Shown here in pieces: positions 17,064 through 25,724 of a stretch of 64,000 bases of DNA (positions are counted from its first letter, which is position 1; each line of letters starts with the position of its first letter). The stretch is from positions 6,464,525 through 6,528,524 of the forward strand of contig NZ_CP012159.1 in assembly GCF_001189295.1 (NCBI RefSeq), in the 5' to 3' direction. The notes beneath the pieces are model-generated. The model was not told the DNA's origin, made no database searches, and saw nothing but the letters and a program-made list of their open reading frames with translations. The position numbers and the translations under genes are program-made. The DNA comes from Chondromyces crocatus. Its GTDB lineage: Bacteria > Myxococcota_A > Polyangia > Polyangiales > Polyangiaceae.

Positions 17064-19529
17064 TCAGAGTTTGATGATGAAGGCGCGCCGCAGCTTCACG
17101 CCCTTGGTCTGGAGGTGCGCGCCATCGATCCGCGTCAGGAGCCCGTAGGTGTCGATCTGCACCCCCGAGTACTCCAGGTTCAGCCCCGTGGCACTGAGGC
17201 TCACCCCCGTCGTCGACGTCGCCAGCCCCGTCGCACCGAGCGAGATGCCACCGACCGTCACGTTATGCATCATGATCTTGAACTTCGCGTCGTTGATGTC
17301 GCTCCGGTTCGCGTCCGACGCCGAGTAATGCGGCGTCAGGAAGGCAGCCACGCCGCCAGCCGTCAGCGCGTGGTTCCCGCCGACCTCGGTCTTGATGTTC
17401 CCCGCCACGATCCGCACCGCCGCCGCGCCCACGTCCGTCTGCAGGTCGGCGCAGGAGGCGTCCCGGTTTCCCCCCACCAGCTTGATGTGCGCGGCGCCGA
17501 ACGACTGCGTATGCGCCCCTGCGATCGTCGTCGCCCGGTCTGCGCCCACATCCTCGCTCTCCGACGCGGCCACCGTGGTGGTCAGCGACGCGCCGATCGT
17601 CTCCAGCACGCTCCCGCCCACGTTTTCGGTGCGCGTCGCCCCCACCGTGATCACCTGGTTCGCGCCCACGAGGTGCGCCTCGCTTCCCCCGATCATCGTC
17701 AGGCTGTTGCCCCCGATGGTCGTGGTGACGTTCCCCCCGATGAGGGCCGTGTCGTTCCCGCCCACGGTGACCGTCTCGTTCACCGCGATGCTGACCGAGC
17801 AGCTCCCCCCGATCTGCTCGTCGTCGTTCGCGCCCACGACCATCGACGCGCACGCGCCCACCGTCTCGGACCGGTCGTTGCCGACGTCGGTCTCCATGTC
17901 CTTGCCGGCGTTCAGGTAGATCCGCTCGGCGCCCGCCGAGTCGTCGAAGGTGATCTCGTTGTGCGCGCCGCCCCCCGGGCTCGCGTCGGACTTGAACGTG
18001 CTCAGCTCCGGCGCCCCGCCCCCGTGCGGCTGGTTCACCCCGTTGTACACCCGCCCGATCACGATCGGCCGATCCGGGTCCCCCTCCTCGAAGGCGACGA
18101 TCACCTCCGTCCCCACCCGCGGATGCCAGACACCGCCCATCCCGCTGCCTGCGAACGACTCGCTGACCCGCACCCAGGCGCTCGCGGGCTCGCGCGCGAG
18201 CCGCGCCTCGTCCGTGTCCCAGTGGAAGCGCACGCGCACCGCGCCCACGTCGATCCCGTCCGGCCCCCCGACGTGGATCTCCGCGCCCTGTGCCCCGGGC
18301 GCGGCCACCACCACCGCCGTCTGTGTGCCCAGGATCCGCGGCTTCGGCGTCGTCCGCGCCGGCCGGAACCCGCTCTCCCGCACCGCCGCCCCCTCACCCC
18401 GCCGCGCGCAGGTGAACCGCACCGCGAACGGCTCGATCATCGACGCATCTGCCTGGCTCTGGAGCACCCCCGACTGCTCCCCGCGCACCTCCAGCGCCGT
18501 CACCAGGTACTCCCCCTCGTGCCGCGCCTTCTTGTGCTCCAGCGCGACGATCGTCCCTGCCGACAGCACCCGCAGCTCCCCCTCACCCCGGGCGAAGCGC
18601 GCCTCCGTCTGGTAGCGACCGAGCCGCGCCTCCGCGAGCAGCTTCCCTTGCCCAGCCTGGTCCGGGTAGCCCCCCGGGTACGCCTGCTCGAACAGCGCCG
18701 CCCCACCGTCGCCCGCCTGCATCGCCATCGGCAGCTCGGGCTGCTTCCAGTTGTACTCCCCCAGCGCGACGCCCTCGGGCCGCAAGCGGCCCCCCGAGAA
18801 GAACGTCCGCACCTCCCGCTCCTTGATGGCCGCGCTCACGATCGCCGGCGCGAGCCGCGTCCGCCCCGTGTCCGCGTCGCTCAGCACCAGCAAGCTCGTG
18901 TCCGCGCCGTTCTCGACGTGGAACGCGATCCCTTCTTCCTCCAGCAGCCGCGCGACGAACGCGAAGTCGCTCTCGTTGTACTGCACCACGAAAGGCCGCA
19001 CCCGCCGGTCGTCGAGACGCGACGGATCCTGGATCCGCCAGGCGAACGCCTCACGCGCCGGTGAGAACCCCGGATCCCCTTGCTCCGGCGCGGGCGCCTC
19101 GCCGCTCCCCTTCTGCACCCGAGGATCCCCGAGCAGCACCGCGTCCACGATGTCCCGCAGCGTCTTCTCCAGGAAGATCCGGCTCCGCCGCCGCCACGTC
19201 GCCCGCGTCCACGTCGGCGCGAGGATCACCCGTATCGTGCGCCCTTCGGGCAGCGCCGCGAGTTCCTCCGCCTCGTCGACGAGGCCGTGGACCACCTTCC
19301 ACGCCGGGATCGACCCGGTCGCGATCCGCAGCGACGCCGACTTGCCCGGGAGCGCGCTCACCTGCACATCGCCCATCCCTGCCGCCTCGCGCGCGAGGAG
19401 CACGATCTCGTAGCGGTACGCCGACGACATCGCCTCTCGCCCGTGGAAGCGCACGACCTCCAGGGCCGACCACGCGTCGAGCCCGCCCTCGACGCCCTCG
19501 CACGCGAACGTGAAATCCCGGTTGCTCAT
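17064..19529 (-). CDS. vgrG: VgrG spike protein (821 aa), second of three
   Basis: The same domain order is seen: FRYEIVLL-type start (SSAYRYEIVLLAREAAG), PFVVQYNESDFAFVARLLEE, ASAWVRVSESFAGSGMGGVW, VGTEVIVAFEEGDPDRPIVI, then GGN/GAN stalk repeats (TVGGNDTALIGGNVTTTIGG). The C-terminus (about 750-821) is a run of T-G or S-G spaced strands (GATGLATSTTGVSLSATGLN) ending in basic residues. Its length equals that of the other two copies, so all three are full length and lack a fused effector. The short gaps (46 bp above, 27 bp below) place it in the same operon. Confidence 0.93.
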   Translation of the reverse strand: MSNRDFTFACEGVEGGLDAWSALEVVRFHGREAMSSAYRYEIVLLAREAAGMGDVQVSALPGKSASLRIATGSIPAWKVVHGLVDEAEELAALPEGRTIRVILAPTWTRATWRRRSRIFLEKTLRDIVDAVLLGDPRVQKGSGEAPAPEQGDPGFSPAREAFAWRIQDPSRLDDRRVRPFVVQYNESDFAFVARLLEEEGIAFHVENGADTSLLVLSDADTGRTRLAPAIVSAAIKEREVRTFFSGGRLRPEGVALGEYNWKQPELPMAMQAGDGGAALFEQAYPGGYPDQAGQGKLLAEARLGRYQTEARFARGEGELRVLSAGTIVALEHKKARHEGEYLVTALEVRGEQSGVLQSQADASMIEPFAVRFTCARRGEGAAVRESGFRPARTTPKPRILGTQTAVVVAAPGAQGAEIHVGGPDGIDVGAVRVRFHWDTDEARLAREPASAWVRVSESFAGSGMGGVWHPRVGTEVIVAFEEGDPDRPIVIGRVYNGVNQPHGGGAPELSTFKSDASPGGGAHNEITFDDSAGAERIYLNAGKDMETDVGNDRSETVGACASMVVGANDDEQIGGSCSVSIAVNETVTVGGNDTALIGGNVTTTIGGNSLTMIGGSEAHLVGANQVITVGATRTENVGGSVLETIGASLTTTVAASESEDVGADRATTIAGAHTQSFGAAHIKLVGGNRDASCADLQTDVGAAAVRIVAGNIKTEVGGNHALTAGGVAAFLTPHYSASDANRSDINDAKFKIMMHNVTVGGISLGATGLATSTTGVSLSATGLNLEYSGVQIDTYGLLTRIDGAHLQTKGVKLRRAFIIKL

Positions 19530-19575
19530 CCGCTCTCTCCGATCGCCGCCACCGCGCTCCGAGCCCTGCGCACGC

Positions 19576-22035
19576 TCAGCCTTCCACGTCCGGACCGCCG
19601 CCCTGGTGATCCACGCCCGAGGCGAGCATCCCCACCGCCGCCAGCTTGATGATCATCCCGGCCCCGTCCTTCTTGAAGCCGTCGGCGCTCTCGCTCACGT
19701 ACGACTTCGACTTCTTCACGCCCGTCACCGACCGCGACATCCCCAGCGCTTCCAGCGACACCACGTTGATCGACAGGCTCGACCCTGCGGCCGAGATCTT
19801 GCCTCCCTTGATGTCGTGCTCGAACGCCGCCGTCGTCAGGTGGACCGGTGCCGACCGCACGATGTTCCCGCTCACCGTCAGGTCCTGCGGGCCCGCGCTC
19901 GCGTCGATCAGCACCGCACCCACCCCGAGCGTGCTCGCTCCACCGACCACCGTCGTGTAGTTCCCCCCGATGGCCATCAGCCGCGCCGCGCTCACCTCCA
20001 GCGCGTGCGACGCGCACGACTCCGTCACGTTCCCCCCGACCGACACGCTCATGATCGAGCCGAAATCCTCCGTCACCGCCCCGCCCACCGTCGTGATCCG
20101 CGCTGCGCCGTAGGTCTCGGTCACCACCCCGCCCACCGTCTCGACCTGGTTTCCCCCCACCTGGACGAGCTGCGCCCCGCCCACCAGGTTCACCTCGTTC
20201 GCGCCCACCGTGTGCGTGTGGTTCGCCCCGATGATCGCCGTCGAATTGCCACCGATGGTGATCGTCTGGTTCACCCCGATCGACAGTGAGTCGTTCGACC
20301 CCACGCTCTCCGTCCGGTTCGCACCGATGGTCTCGGTGTTGTCCGCGCCGACGATCATCGAGGCGTTGGCCGCGATCCCCTCGCGCCGGTAGTTCGCCAC
20401 GTCCGTCGCCTGATCCTTGCCCGCGAACACGTGCAAGAGCTCCGAGCCCGCCGCGTCGCCGAACATGATCTCGTTGTACGTCCCGCCCCCCGGGGTCGAG
20501 AGCGACTTCATCGAACTCTCGTGCCCACCGACCCGCGCGGGCAAGTTCGCCCCGTTGTAGAGCCGTCCCACGACCACCGGCCGGTCTGGATCCCCCTCCT
20601 CGAAGGCGACGATCACCTCGTCCCCCACGCGCGGATGCCACACTGCCCCTTGGCCGGGCCCGGCGAACACCTGGCTCACCCGCACCCACGCGCTCGACGG
20701 CTCCTTCGCGAGCCGCGCCGTGTCCGAGTCCCAGCGGAACCGCACGTGAACGCACCCCACGGCGAGCCCATCCGGCCCGCCCACGTTCACCTCGGCGCCC
20801 GACGCGCCGGGCGCCGCCGTCACCACCGCCGTCTGCGTCCCCTGGATGCGCGGCTTCGGCGTCCGCAGCGCTGGCCGGAAGTGCGACGCTTCCACCCGCG
20901 CCCCCTCCCCGCGCCGTGCCAGCTCGAACCGCGCCGCCCACGGCTTCTCCTGCGCGTTCGACGCCTGCGCCAGCACCCCTTGCTGCTCGCCGCGCACGTC
21001 GAGCTGCGTCACCAGGAACTCCCCCTCGTGCGTCGACTCGTCGTGCTCCAGCGCGAACACCGATCCCGCCGACAGCACCCGCACGGCCCCCTCGCCCACC
21101 GCGTAGCGCGCTTCCACCTGGAAACGCTGCAACCGCGCCAGCGCCAGCGGCGCTCCTTGCTCCGGCCCGTCCGGATAGCCGCCGGGGTAATGCACCTCGA
21201 GGAGCGCATCCGCCGCCCCCTCGCCCGCGGAGACCCCCATCGCGAGCTGCGGCTTCTTCCAGTTGTACTCCGCGAGCGCCACCCCTTCCGGCCGCAGCCT
21301 CCCGCCGAGTCGCAGCGCCGCGACCTCGCGTCCGAGCACATTCGCCGCGAGCGGCCCGCCGGCAATGCGCGCCCTGCCCCCATCGTCATCGGCCAGGACC
21401 AGCAAACAGGCCTCCTGACCATTCTCGACGTGGTAGCTGATCCCTTCTTCTTCGAGCAGCCGCGAGACGAATGCGAAATCACTCTCGTTGTATTGCACGA
21501 CGAACGGGCGCACCCGCGCGTCCTTGATCCGCCCCGTCGCCTGGACGCGCCATGTGTACTGCTCCGTGGCTGGCGTGAAGCTCGGCCCTCCGACGTCCTC
21601 GTCCACCTCGGCGCCATCGCGGCGGGTCACCCGCGGATCGCCCTGGAGCACCGCGTCGACGATGGCCTCCACCGTCTTGTCGAGGAAGATCCGGCACCGC
21701 GTCCGGTGCAGCGCCCGCGCCCAGGGCGGGCTCAGGACCACGCGGTAGAGCATCGCGTCGGGCGCCTCGAACAGCTCCTCGGCCTCGACGACGATTCCGT
21801 GCACCACCTTGAACGTCGGCACCGATCCCGTCGCAATGCGCAGCGTCGCCCGCAAGCCCAGAAGATCCCGCGGATCCACTTCCGGATGCGGCGCCTTCAC
21901 CGCGAGCGTCAGCTCATAGCGGTACAGCTCGGAGATGGACTCGCGACCCTGGAATCGCACGACCTCCAGGTGACTCCAGGCACCGGCCGCTCCCCGGTCC
22001 ACCTCGCACGCGAACGAAAAGTCGACATCCGCCAT
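19576..22035 (-). CDS. vgrG: VgrG spike protein (819 aa), first of three
   Basis: The ATG at 22035 is chosen because GGAGG lies eight bases upstream and the protein then begins MADVDFSFACEV, matching the start of the other two copies; 14 more codons upstream would be open. Domains: gp27-like part (YRYELTLAVKAP; PFVVQYNESDFAFVSRLLEE), gp5-like part (SAWVRVSQVFAGPGQGAVWH; DEVIVAFEEGDPDRPVVVG), and stalk repeats (TIGANRTESVGSNDSLSIGV). The C-terminal 60 residues differ most from the other copies (Lys/Ser-rich, ending GGGPDVEG). As the first gene of the run it probably follows the main promoter in 22036-22396. Confidence 0.93.
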   Translation of the reverse strand: MADVDFSFACEVDRGAAGAWSHLEVVRFQGRESISELYRYELTLAVKAPHPEVDPRDLLGLRATLRIATGSVPTFKVVHGIVVEAEELFEAPDAMLYRVVLSPPWARALHRTRCRIFLDKTVEAIVDAVLQGDPRVTRRDGAEVDEDVGGPSFTPATEQYTWRVQATGRIKDARVRPFVVQYNESDFAFVSRLLEEEGISYHVENGQEACLLVLADDDGGRARIAGGPLAANVLGREVAALRLGGRLRPEGVALAEYNWKKPQLAMGVSAGEGAADALLEVHYPGGYPDGPEQGAPLALARLQRFQVEARYAVGEGAVRVLSAGSVFALEHDESTHEGEFLVTQLDVRGEQQGVLAQASNAQEKPWAARFELARRGEGARVEASHFRPALRTPKPRIQGTQTAVVTAAPGASGAEVNVGGPDGLAVGCVHVRFRWDSDTARLAKEPSSAWVRVSQVFAGPGQGAVWHPRVGDEVIVAFEEGDPDRPVVVGRLYNGANLPARVGGHESSMKSLSTPGGGTYNEIMFGDAAGSELLHVFAGKDQATDVANYRREGIAANASMIVGADNTETIGANRTESVGSNDSLSIGVNQTITIGGNSTAIIGANHTHTVGANEVNLVGGAQLVQVGGNQVETVGGVVTETYGAARITTVGGAVTEDFGSIMSVSVGGNVTESCASHALEVSAARLMAIGGNYTTVVGGASTLGVGAVLIDASAGPQDLTVSGNIVRSAPVHLTTAAFEHDIKGGKISAAGSSLSINVVSLEALGMSRSVTGVKKSKSYVSESADGFKKDGAGMIIKLAAVGMLASGVDHQGGGPDVEG

Positions 22036-22396
22036 CCGCCCGTCCTCCGAAGGCCTGCGCGAGCAGCCGGCACACATCCTCCCAGGTGGTCGCCTTCTCT
22101 ACAAGCGCCGTCCTGGCCCTCCGATGCAGAACCGCAGCACGTGGGCTGTAAAATCCGGCCGCAGACGCATGGCGCTGCATTGCACAGCACATCTGCGCTG
22201 CGTCTCGCGCTGCGCAGCTCGCGCACGACGGACCTTCTGCGTCGTGGTCTGCGAACCCGAAGCCGTGCGACCCGAGAGCCCTTGAAGGCACCCTCGGGTC
22301 GTCGCGCAACGCGTCACGTCGGAGACACGCTTTCCGTCACGCGATGGGGCTCCTGGCGTGCCCGAAGCACGCCCCTGGCGCCCCAGCGGCGTGCCC
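22036..22396. other. Upstream region of the vgrG run
   Basis: These 361 bases have no supported gene. The region probably holds the promoter of the minus-strand vgrG run and the 3' end of the CHAP gene's transcript, but no promoter box could be defended by eye. Confidence 0.4.
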
Positions 22397-22867
22397 TCAC
22401 GGCCGGAAGTAGCCCTGGATCTTCAGGCCTGCCTTCGTCCCGGAGCGGGTGCCGCAGCTCCCGTTGGGCCAGTTGCCCTCGGCGATGTGGATGGTCGAAC
22501 CGCTGACGGAGGTGACGTACGCCACGTGCCCCGCCGAGCTGCCGCTGTTGATCACGGCCACGTAACCTGCCGCCGCCGTCTGCGTGTTGATGATGTTGAG
22601 CTTGTCCTGGTACGTGTTCAGCCCGAAAGGCAGCTTCGGCTGACGGCACCGGGCGTACAGCACGCAGTTGCTGCACTGATTGCACGTTGCATTCGACGTG
22701 TCCCCGTCGCCAATGGCCAGCTCCTGGTCGTCGGTCTCGACGGCCTCGCCCAGCTCTGCGGCTTCGAGCTCGTCCCCCGCGTCCACATCCACCGCACACC
22801 CCGACCACACGAACGCGCTCATGGCGAACACCAGGGCCGACGCTCCGCACTTCGCAAACCACTTCAT
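22397..22867 (-). CDS. Minimal CHAP-domain lipoprotein (156 aa), copy A
   Basis: The ATG at 22867 has GGAGG six bases upstream and begins a lipoprotein signal ending WSGC with Cys24. An acidic spacer (about 25-58) leads into a compact CHAP-like domain: TCNQCSNCVLYARC with candidate nucleophile Cys68, SAGHVAYVTSV with His114, and AEGNWPNG with a polar third residue near 130-132. At about 95 residues the catalytic part is shorter than most CHAP domains. The next gene upstream is a close paralog with an almost identical mature part, so this is a tandem duplication. Export and likely peptidoglycan cleavage are inferred from the family. Confidence 0.82.
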   Translation of the reverse strand: MKWFAKCGASALVFAMSAFVWSGCAVDVDAGDELEAAELGEAVETDDQELAIGDGDTSNATCNQCSNCVLYARCRQPKLPFGLNTYQDKLNIINTQTAAAGYVAVINSGSSAGHVAYVTSVSGSTIHIAEGNWPNGSCGTRSGTKAGLKIQGYFRP

Positions 22868-23148
22868 GGCGTACCTCCTGCGATGACGTTGCAATGGTCA
22901 CACGACACGCAGCCGCGGGTTCGGGCGGCTCGGGACGGCTCCAGGCGCAACCCACCCGCACGAGCGGCGAAGGCGCTGGGCGCTCACGCGACAGGACGCG
23001 CTCGAACGCGCGGATCACCAGGACCCGAGCGAAACGAGCGCACCGAGGCGCATGCAGAGACTCGTTCGTGGGGAGATCGGCCTGGTCTCTGGCCGGATTC
23101 GCCTGGCGCCGTCCCCCCCTCGCGGCGCCATGGTGTGGACGAACGTGA

Positions 23149-23649
23149 TCAGGGCTTGAAGTAGCCCACGATCTTCAGCCCGGCCTTGGTGCCGGAGCGG
23201 GTGCCGCACTTGCCGTTGGGCCAGTTGCCCTCGGCGATGGTGATGGTCGACCCGTTCACCTTGGTGACATAGGCCACGTGACCGTAGGAGCTGCCCGAGT
23301 TGATGATCGCCACGTAGCCGGCCTTCGCGGTCTGCGTGTTGATGATCGCCCGCTTCTGAGCATACGTCGTCAGACCGAAAGGCAGCTTCGGCTGGCGGCA
23401 GCGGGCATACAGCACACAGTTGCTGCACTGGTTGCAGGTGGCGCTCGACGTGTCCGTGCCGATCGCGATCTCCTGCCCGTCCTCGCCGATCGCCTCGACC
23501 TCGTCATCGAACGCCTCGGTGGCCTCGGCCTCCTCGATGCCCAGCTCGAGCCCCTCTTCGGGGTCCATCTCGACGGCACAGCCGAGGGCCGTGAAGGAGC
23601 CAGCGCCCAGGATGAGGGCGATCGCGCTGCACTTTGCCAACCACTTCAT
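23149..23649 (-). CDS. Minimal CHAP-domain lipoprotein (166 aa), copy B
   Basis: The start has GGAG upstream (CACAGGAGAATCGTC before ATG). The lipobox is ALGC with Cys24, followed by a longer acidic spacer (about 25-65) than in copy A. The CHAP core matches copy A nearly residue for residue: TCNQCSNCVLYARCRQPKLP, Cys78 as candidate nucleophile, YGHVAYVTKV with His124, AEGNWPNGKCGT. The leader and spacer have diverged while the core has not, which suggests purifying selection on the enzyme. It is separated from copy A by 281 bp with no gene. Confidence 0.83.
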   Translation of the reverse strand: MKWLAKCSAIALILGAGSFTALGCAVEMDPEEGLELGIEEAEATEAFDDEVEAIGEDGQEIAIGTDTSSATCNQCSNCVLYARCRQPKLPFGLTTYAQKRAIINTQTAKAGYVAIINSGSSYGHVAYVTKVNGSTITIAEGNWPNGKCGTRSGTKAGLKIVGYFKP

Positions 23650-23979
23650 GACGATTCTCCTGTGAATGCACGAGCAAGAGCACGGCAACCACCTCTGGCT
23701 GCCTGGGGGTCGGGCTCCTCTGCCGCATGGATCATGCGTGATGGGCCCTCGCGGCCCCAGCGCATCGCGGTCACGTGGTGAGGTGTGGACCTCGTCCTTG
23801 CTCCGCCCATGCTCCTGGGACACTGCGTGGAGTGTGCACGCGGGTATAGGACTTCGACACGCGAACCGTCAATGCCATTTGACGCCCAACCATGCGAGCT
23901 TCCTGCCGTTCCATGCGGTTTTTGCCTCCGCAGATCATTCCACCTTGCCAGCCGAGCGCTTCACCGTGTGACCGTGTAA

Positions 23980-24018
23980 ATGGTGCGCACTGCGTATGGT
24001 GCGCACTGCGTAACGCAG
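23980..24018. repeat. Two 16-bp direct repeats plus a 13-bp palindrome
   Basis: ATGGTGCGCACTGCGT occurs twice in perfect tandem (23980-23995, 23996-24011). The second copy runs into CTGCGTAACGCAG (24006-24018), a perfect palindrome about a central A. It lies in a spacer between copy B of the CHAP genes and the Cys-rich lipoprotein genes, so it could be an operator for either. Confidence 0.6.
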
Positions 24019-24211
24019 CGCAGTCACCGGGGATTCCGGGCACGATGTCGGCTCGCGTCATGGGGTGGAGACGCCTGTGGGGAGCGCACATCGGTGGTGC
24101 GCCATGAGGGCCCATTCCGCGTCGATTGCAGGCGACAGCGATGACCATTTCGCAGCACCTGCTTTCACCCGGGAGATCGGGTCACCCCGGTCGCGCGGCG
24201 ATGGAAGCGAC

Positions 24212-24301
24212 AGCGGTTGCCATTCCCAGCGGTTGCCATTCCCAGCGGTTGCCATTCCCAGCGGTTGCCATTCCCAGCGGTTGCCATTCCCAGCGGTTGC
24301 C
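24212..24301. repeat. 16-bp minisatellite, five perfect copies and a partial one
   Basis: AGCGGTTGCCATTCCC is repeated without change from 24212 to 24291 and continues for ten bases. Perfect identity points to recent slippage. No frame through it is supported as coding. It lies inside the 23650-24713 spacer, whose right half (about 24440-24620) is rich in A and T. Confidence 0.9.
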
Positions 24302-24713
24302 TTCACCTGGTGAAAGCTCCGACCCGCGCACGATGCGCGCACGACGGATGAACCACGGATCGGAACGCGACGAACACCTGCCCCTCTCCCCCACCACGGG
24401 GCGACATGTCGACCGGCGCGACGGGCATGCATGACAGATGGCCATCTGCTTCGCGAACATCACGATGCGGCAGCATGCTCGTTTGATGCATTGCATTGCT
24501 CGTCTCATTTTTTTCCTTTCGCACGGACTCGTGCATCCACAGGGCCGAATCCAGCGCTCTCTTTGCCATTGCCATAGAGACGCTTTCTTTGCCGACAAAA
24601 GCACTTCCAGTGTCGACTTTCGTCGCCGCACGGACCCTCCGGGTCTTCATCGTCGCAATTGGGTCCTGGTCACCTTGACCGCACCGGGCGCAGCACACGA
24701 ATGCTCACACTCC

Positions 24714-25724
24714 GTGACCTCGAAATCACTTCAGCTCCTGGCGAGCCTGGGCTGCCTCGTCGCCCTGGTGACGTGTGGACGTGCCGACGAGCAGTGCGAA
24801 GGCCCCTGCTGCGCGGGCGCCTGCGATCCTTGCCGCGACGGGCGCTGCGACGACAAGGACGCGCTCGGGTGGGAGCCTCCCGTGCTGCTCTGGTGGGGTG
24901 ACGCCGGCGCGCCTGCGCCAGGCTGCCCCGCCTGGGCCCCCGAGGTGGTGTTCGAGGGCGTCGACGGCCTGTCCGCGAAGCAGGAGTGCCCGTCGTGCTC
25001 CTGCGGCCCTGCCGCGTGCAAGCTGCCGGCAGGCATGGTCGTGTGGAACGAGTTCATGTGCAACGCGCATGACGTGCCCGACCCGGAGTTCATCCCGTAT
25101 CTCGCGCCCGACCCCTGGGACGGCTCGTGCGTGACCCGTGAGACGATCCCCAAGGACACCTTCCGGTCGCTCCAGTTCCTGAGCACGACCTTGAGCCCGT
25201 GCTCGCCGATCACCGGGCCCGAACCCGTGGTGGCGGAGCCGGTCTGGGAGACGCAAGCGCGCGCATGCGGTGCCGGGAAGATCGCTCCCGAAGACGAGCG
25301 GCCACCGGAAGCGCCGCTCACGCCAGCCGGGTTCAAGGAGTGCTTGTGGCGCCAAGGAGAGCCGGGGCCTTGTCCGGCCGATCATCCCGACCGACGGATG
25401 TTCTACCGCGAGATCGAGACGTCGCTGACCTGCACGGCGTGCACGTGCGGAGAACCGACGGACGCGAGCTGCATCGCGCTGGTCCGTCTGTTCCTGCGTC
25501 CGGAGTGCGACATGACGCCGGGACAGTGGAGCGGGATGGCCATGGACCTCGTGCGCTCTCCTTGCACCGGCACCCTGGGAGGCACCATGAGCCTCAGCAT
25601 CGGGAGCATGAACGCGATGTGGTACGAGCAGCAGCCTGGCCGCTGTGAACCCGCGGGGAGCGAACCGATCGGTGAGGTGTGGGCGAACGAGCAGACGACG
25701 TTCTGCTGTGCGGAGGCGAGATGA
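24714..25724 (+). CDS. Cys-rich lipoprotein (336 aa), paralog 1
   Basis: The GTG at 24714 begins a short hydrophobic leader (LQLLASLGCLVALVTC) whose last Cys is a likely lipid anchor; the frame is open further upstream but the extension is not protein-like, and no strong ribosome site was seen. The mature protein has more than 20 cysteines in blocks (CEGPCCAGACDPC; CPSCSCGPAAC; CTACTCG; FCC at the end) and shares GWxxPVLLWxG and CPSCSCGP with the next gene. Family unknown. Conserved Cys pairs suggest a disulfide-rich surface protein. It overlaps the next start (ATGA at 25721-25724). Confidence 0.75.
   Translation: MTSKSLQLLASLGCLVALVTCGRADEQCEGPCCAGACDPCRDGRCDDKDALGWEPPVLLWWGDAGAPAPGCPAWAPEVVFEGVDGLSAKQECPSCSCGPAACKLPAGMVVWNEFMCNAHDVPDPEFIPYLAPDPWDGSCVTRETIPKDTFRSLQFLSTTLSPCSPITGPEPVVAEPVWETQARACGAGKIAPEDERPPEAPLTPAGFKECLWRQGEPGPCPADHPDRRMFYREIETSLTCTACTCGEPTDASCIALVRLFLRPECDMTPGQWSGMAMDLVRSPCTGTLGGTMSLSIGSMNAMWYEQQPGRCEPAGSEPIGEVWANEQTTFCCAEAR

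Noticed and set aside
14466..19064. A 1532-codon plus-strand frame antisense to two vgrG genes
   Set aside because: It is an effect of high third-position GC in the vgrG genes. The product is Arg/His/Pro-rich without domains, and the opposite strand encodes two clear VgrG proteins.
22868..22900. Second sigma-54 promoter in front of the CHAP copy A gene
   Set aside because: The minus strand has TTGCA at the right place, but the -24 element reads CG instead of GG and the rest does not match.
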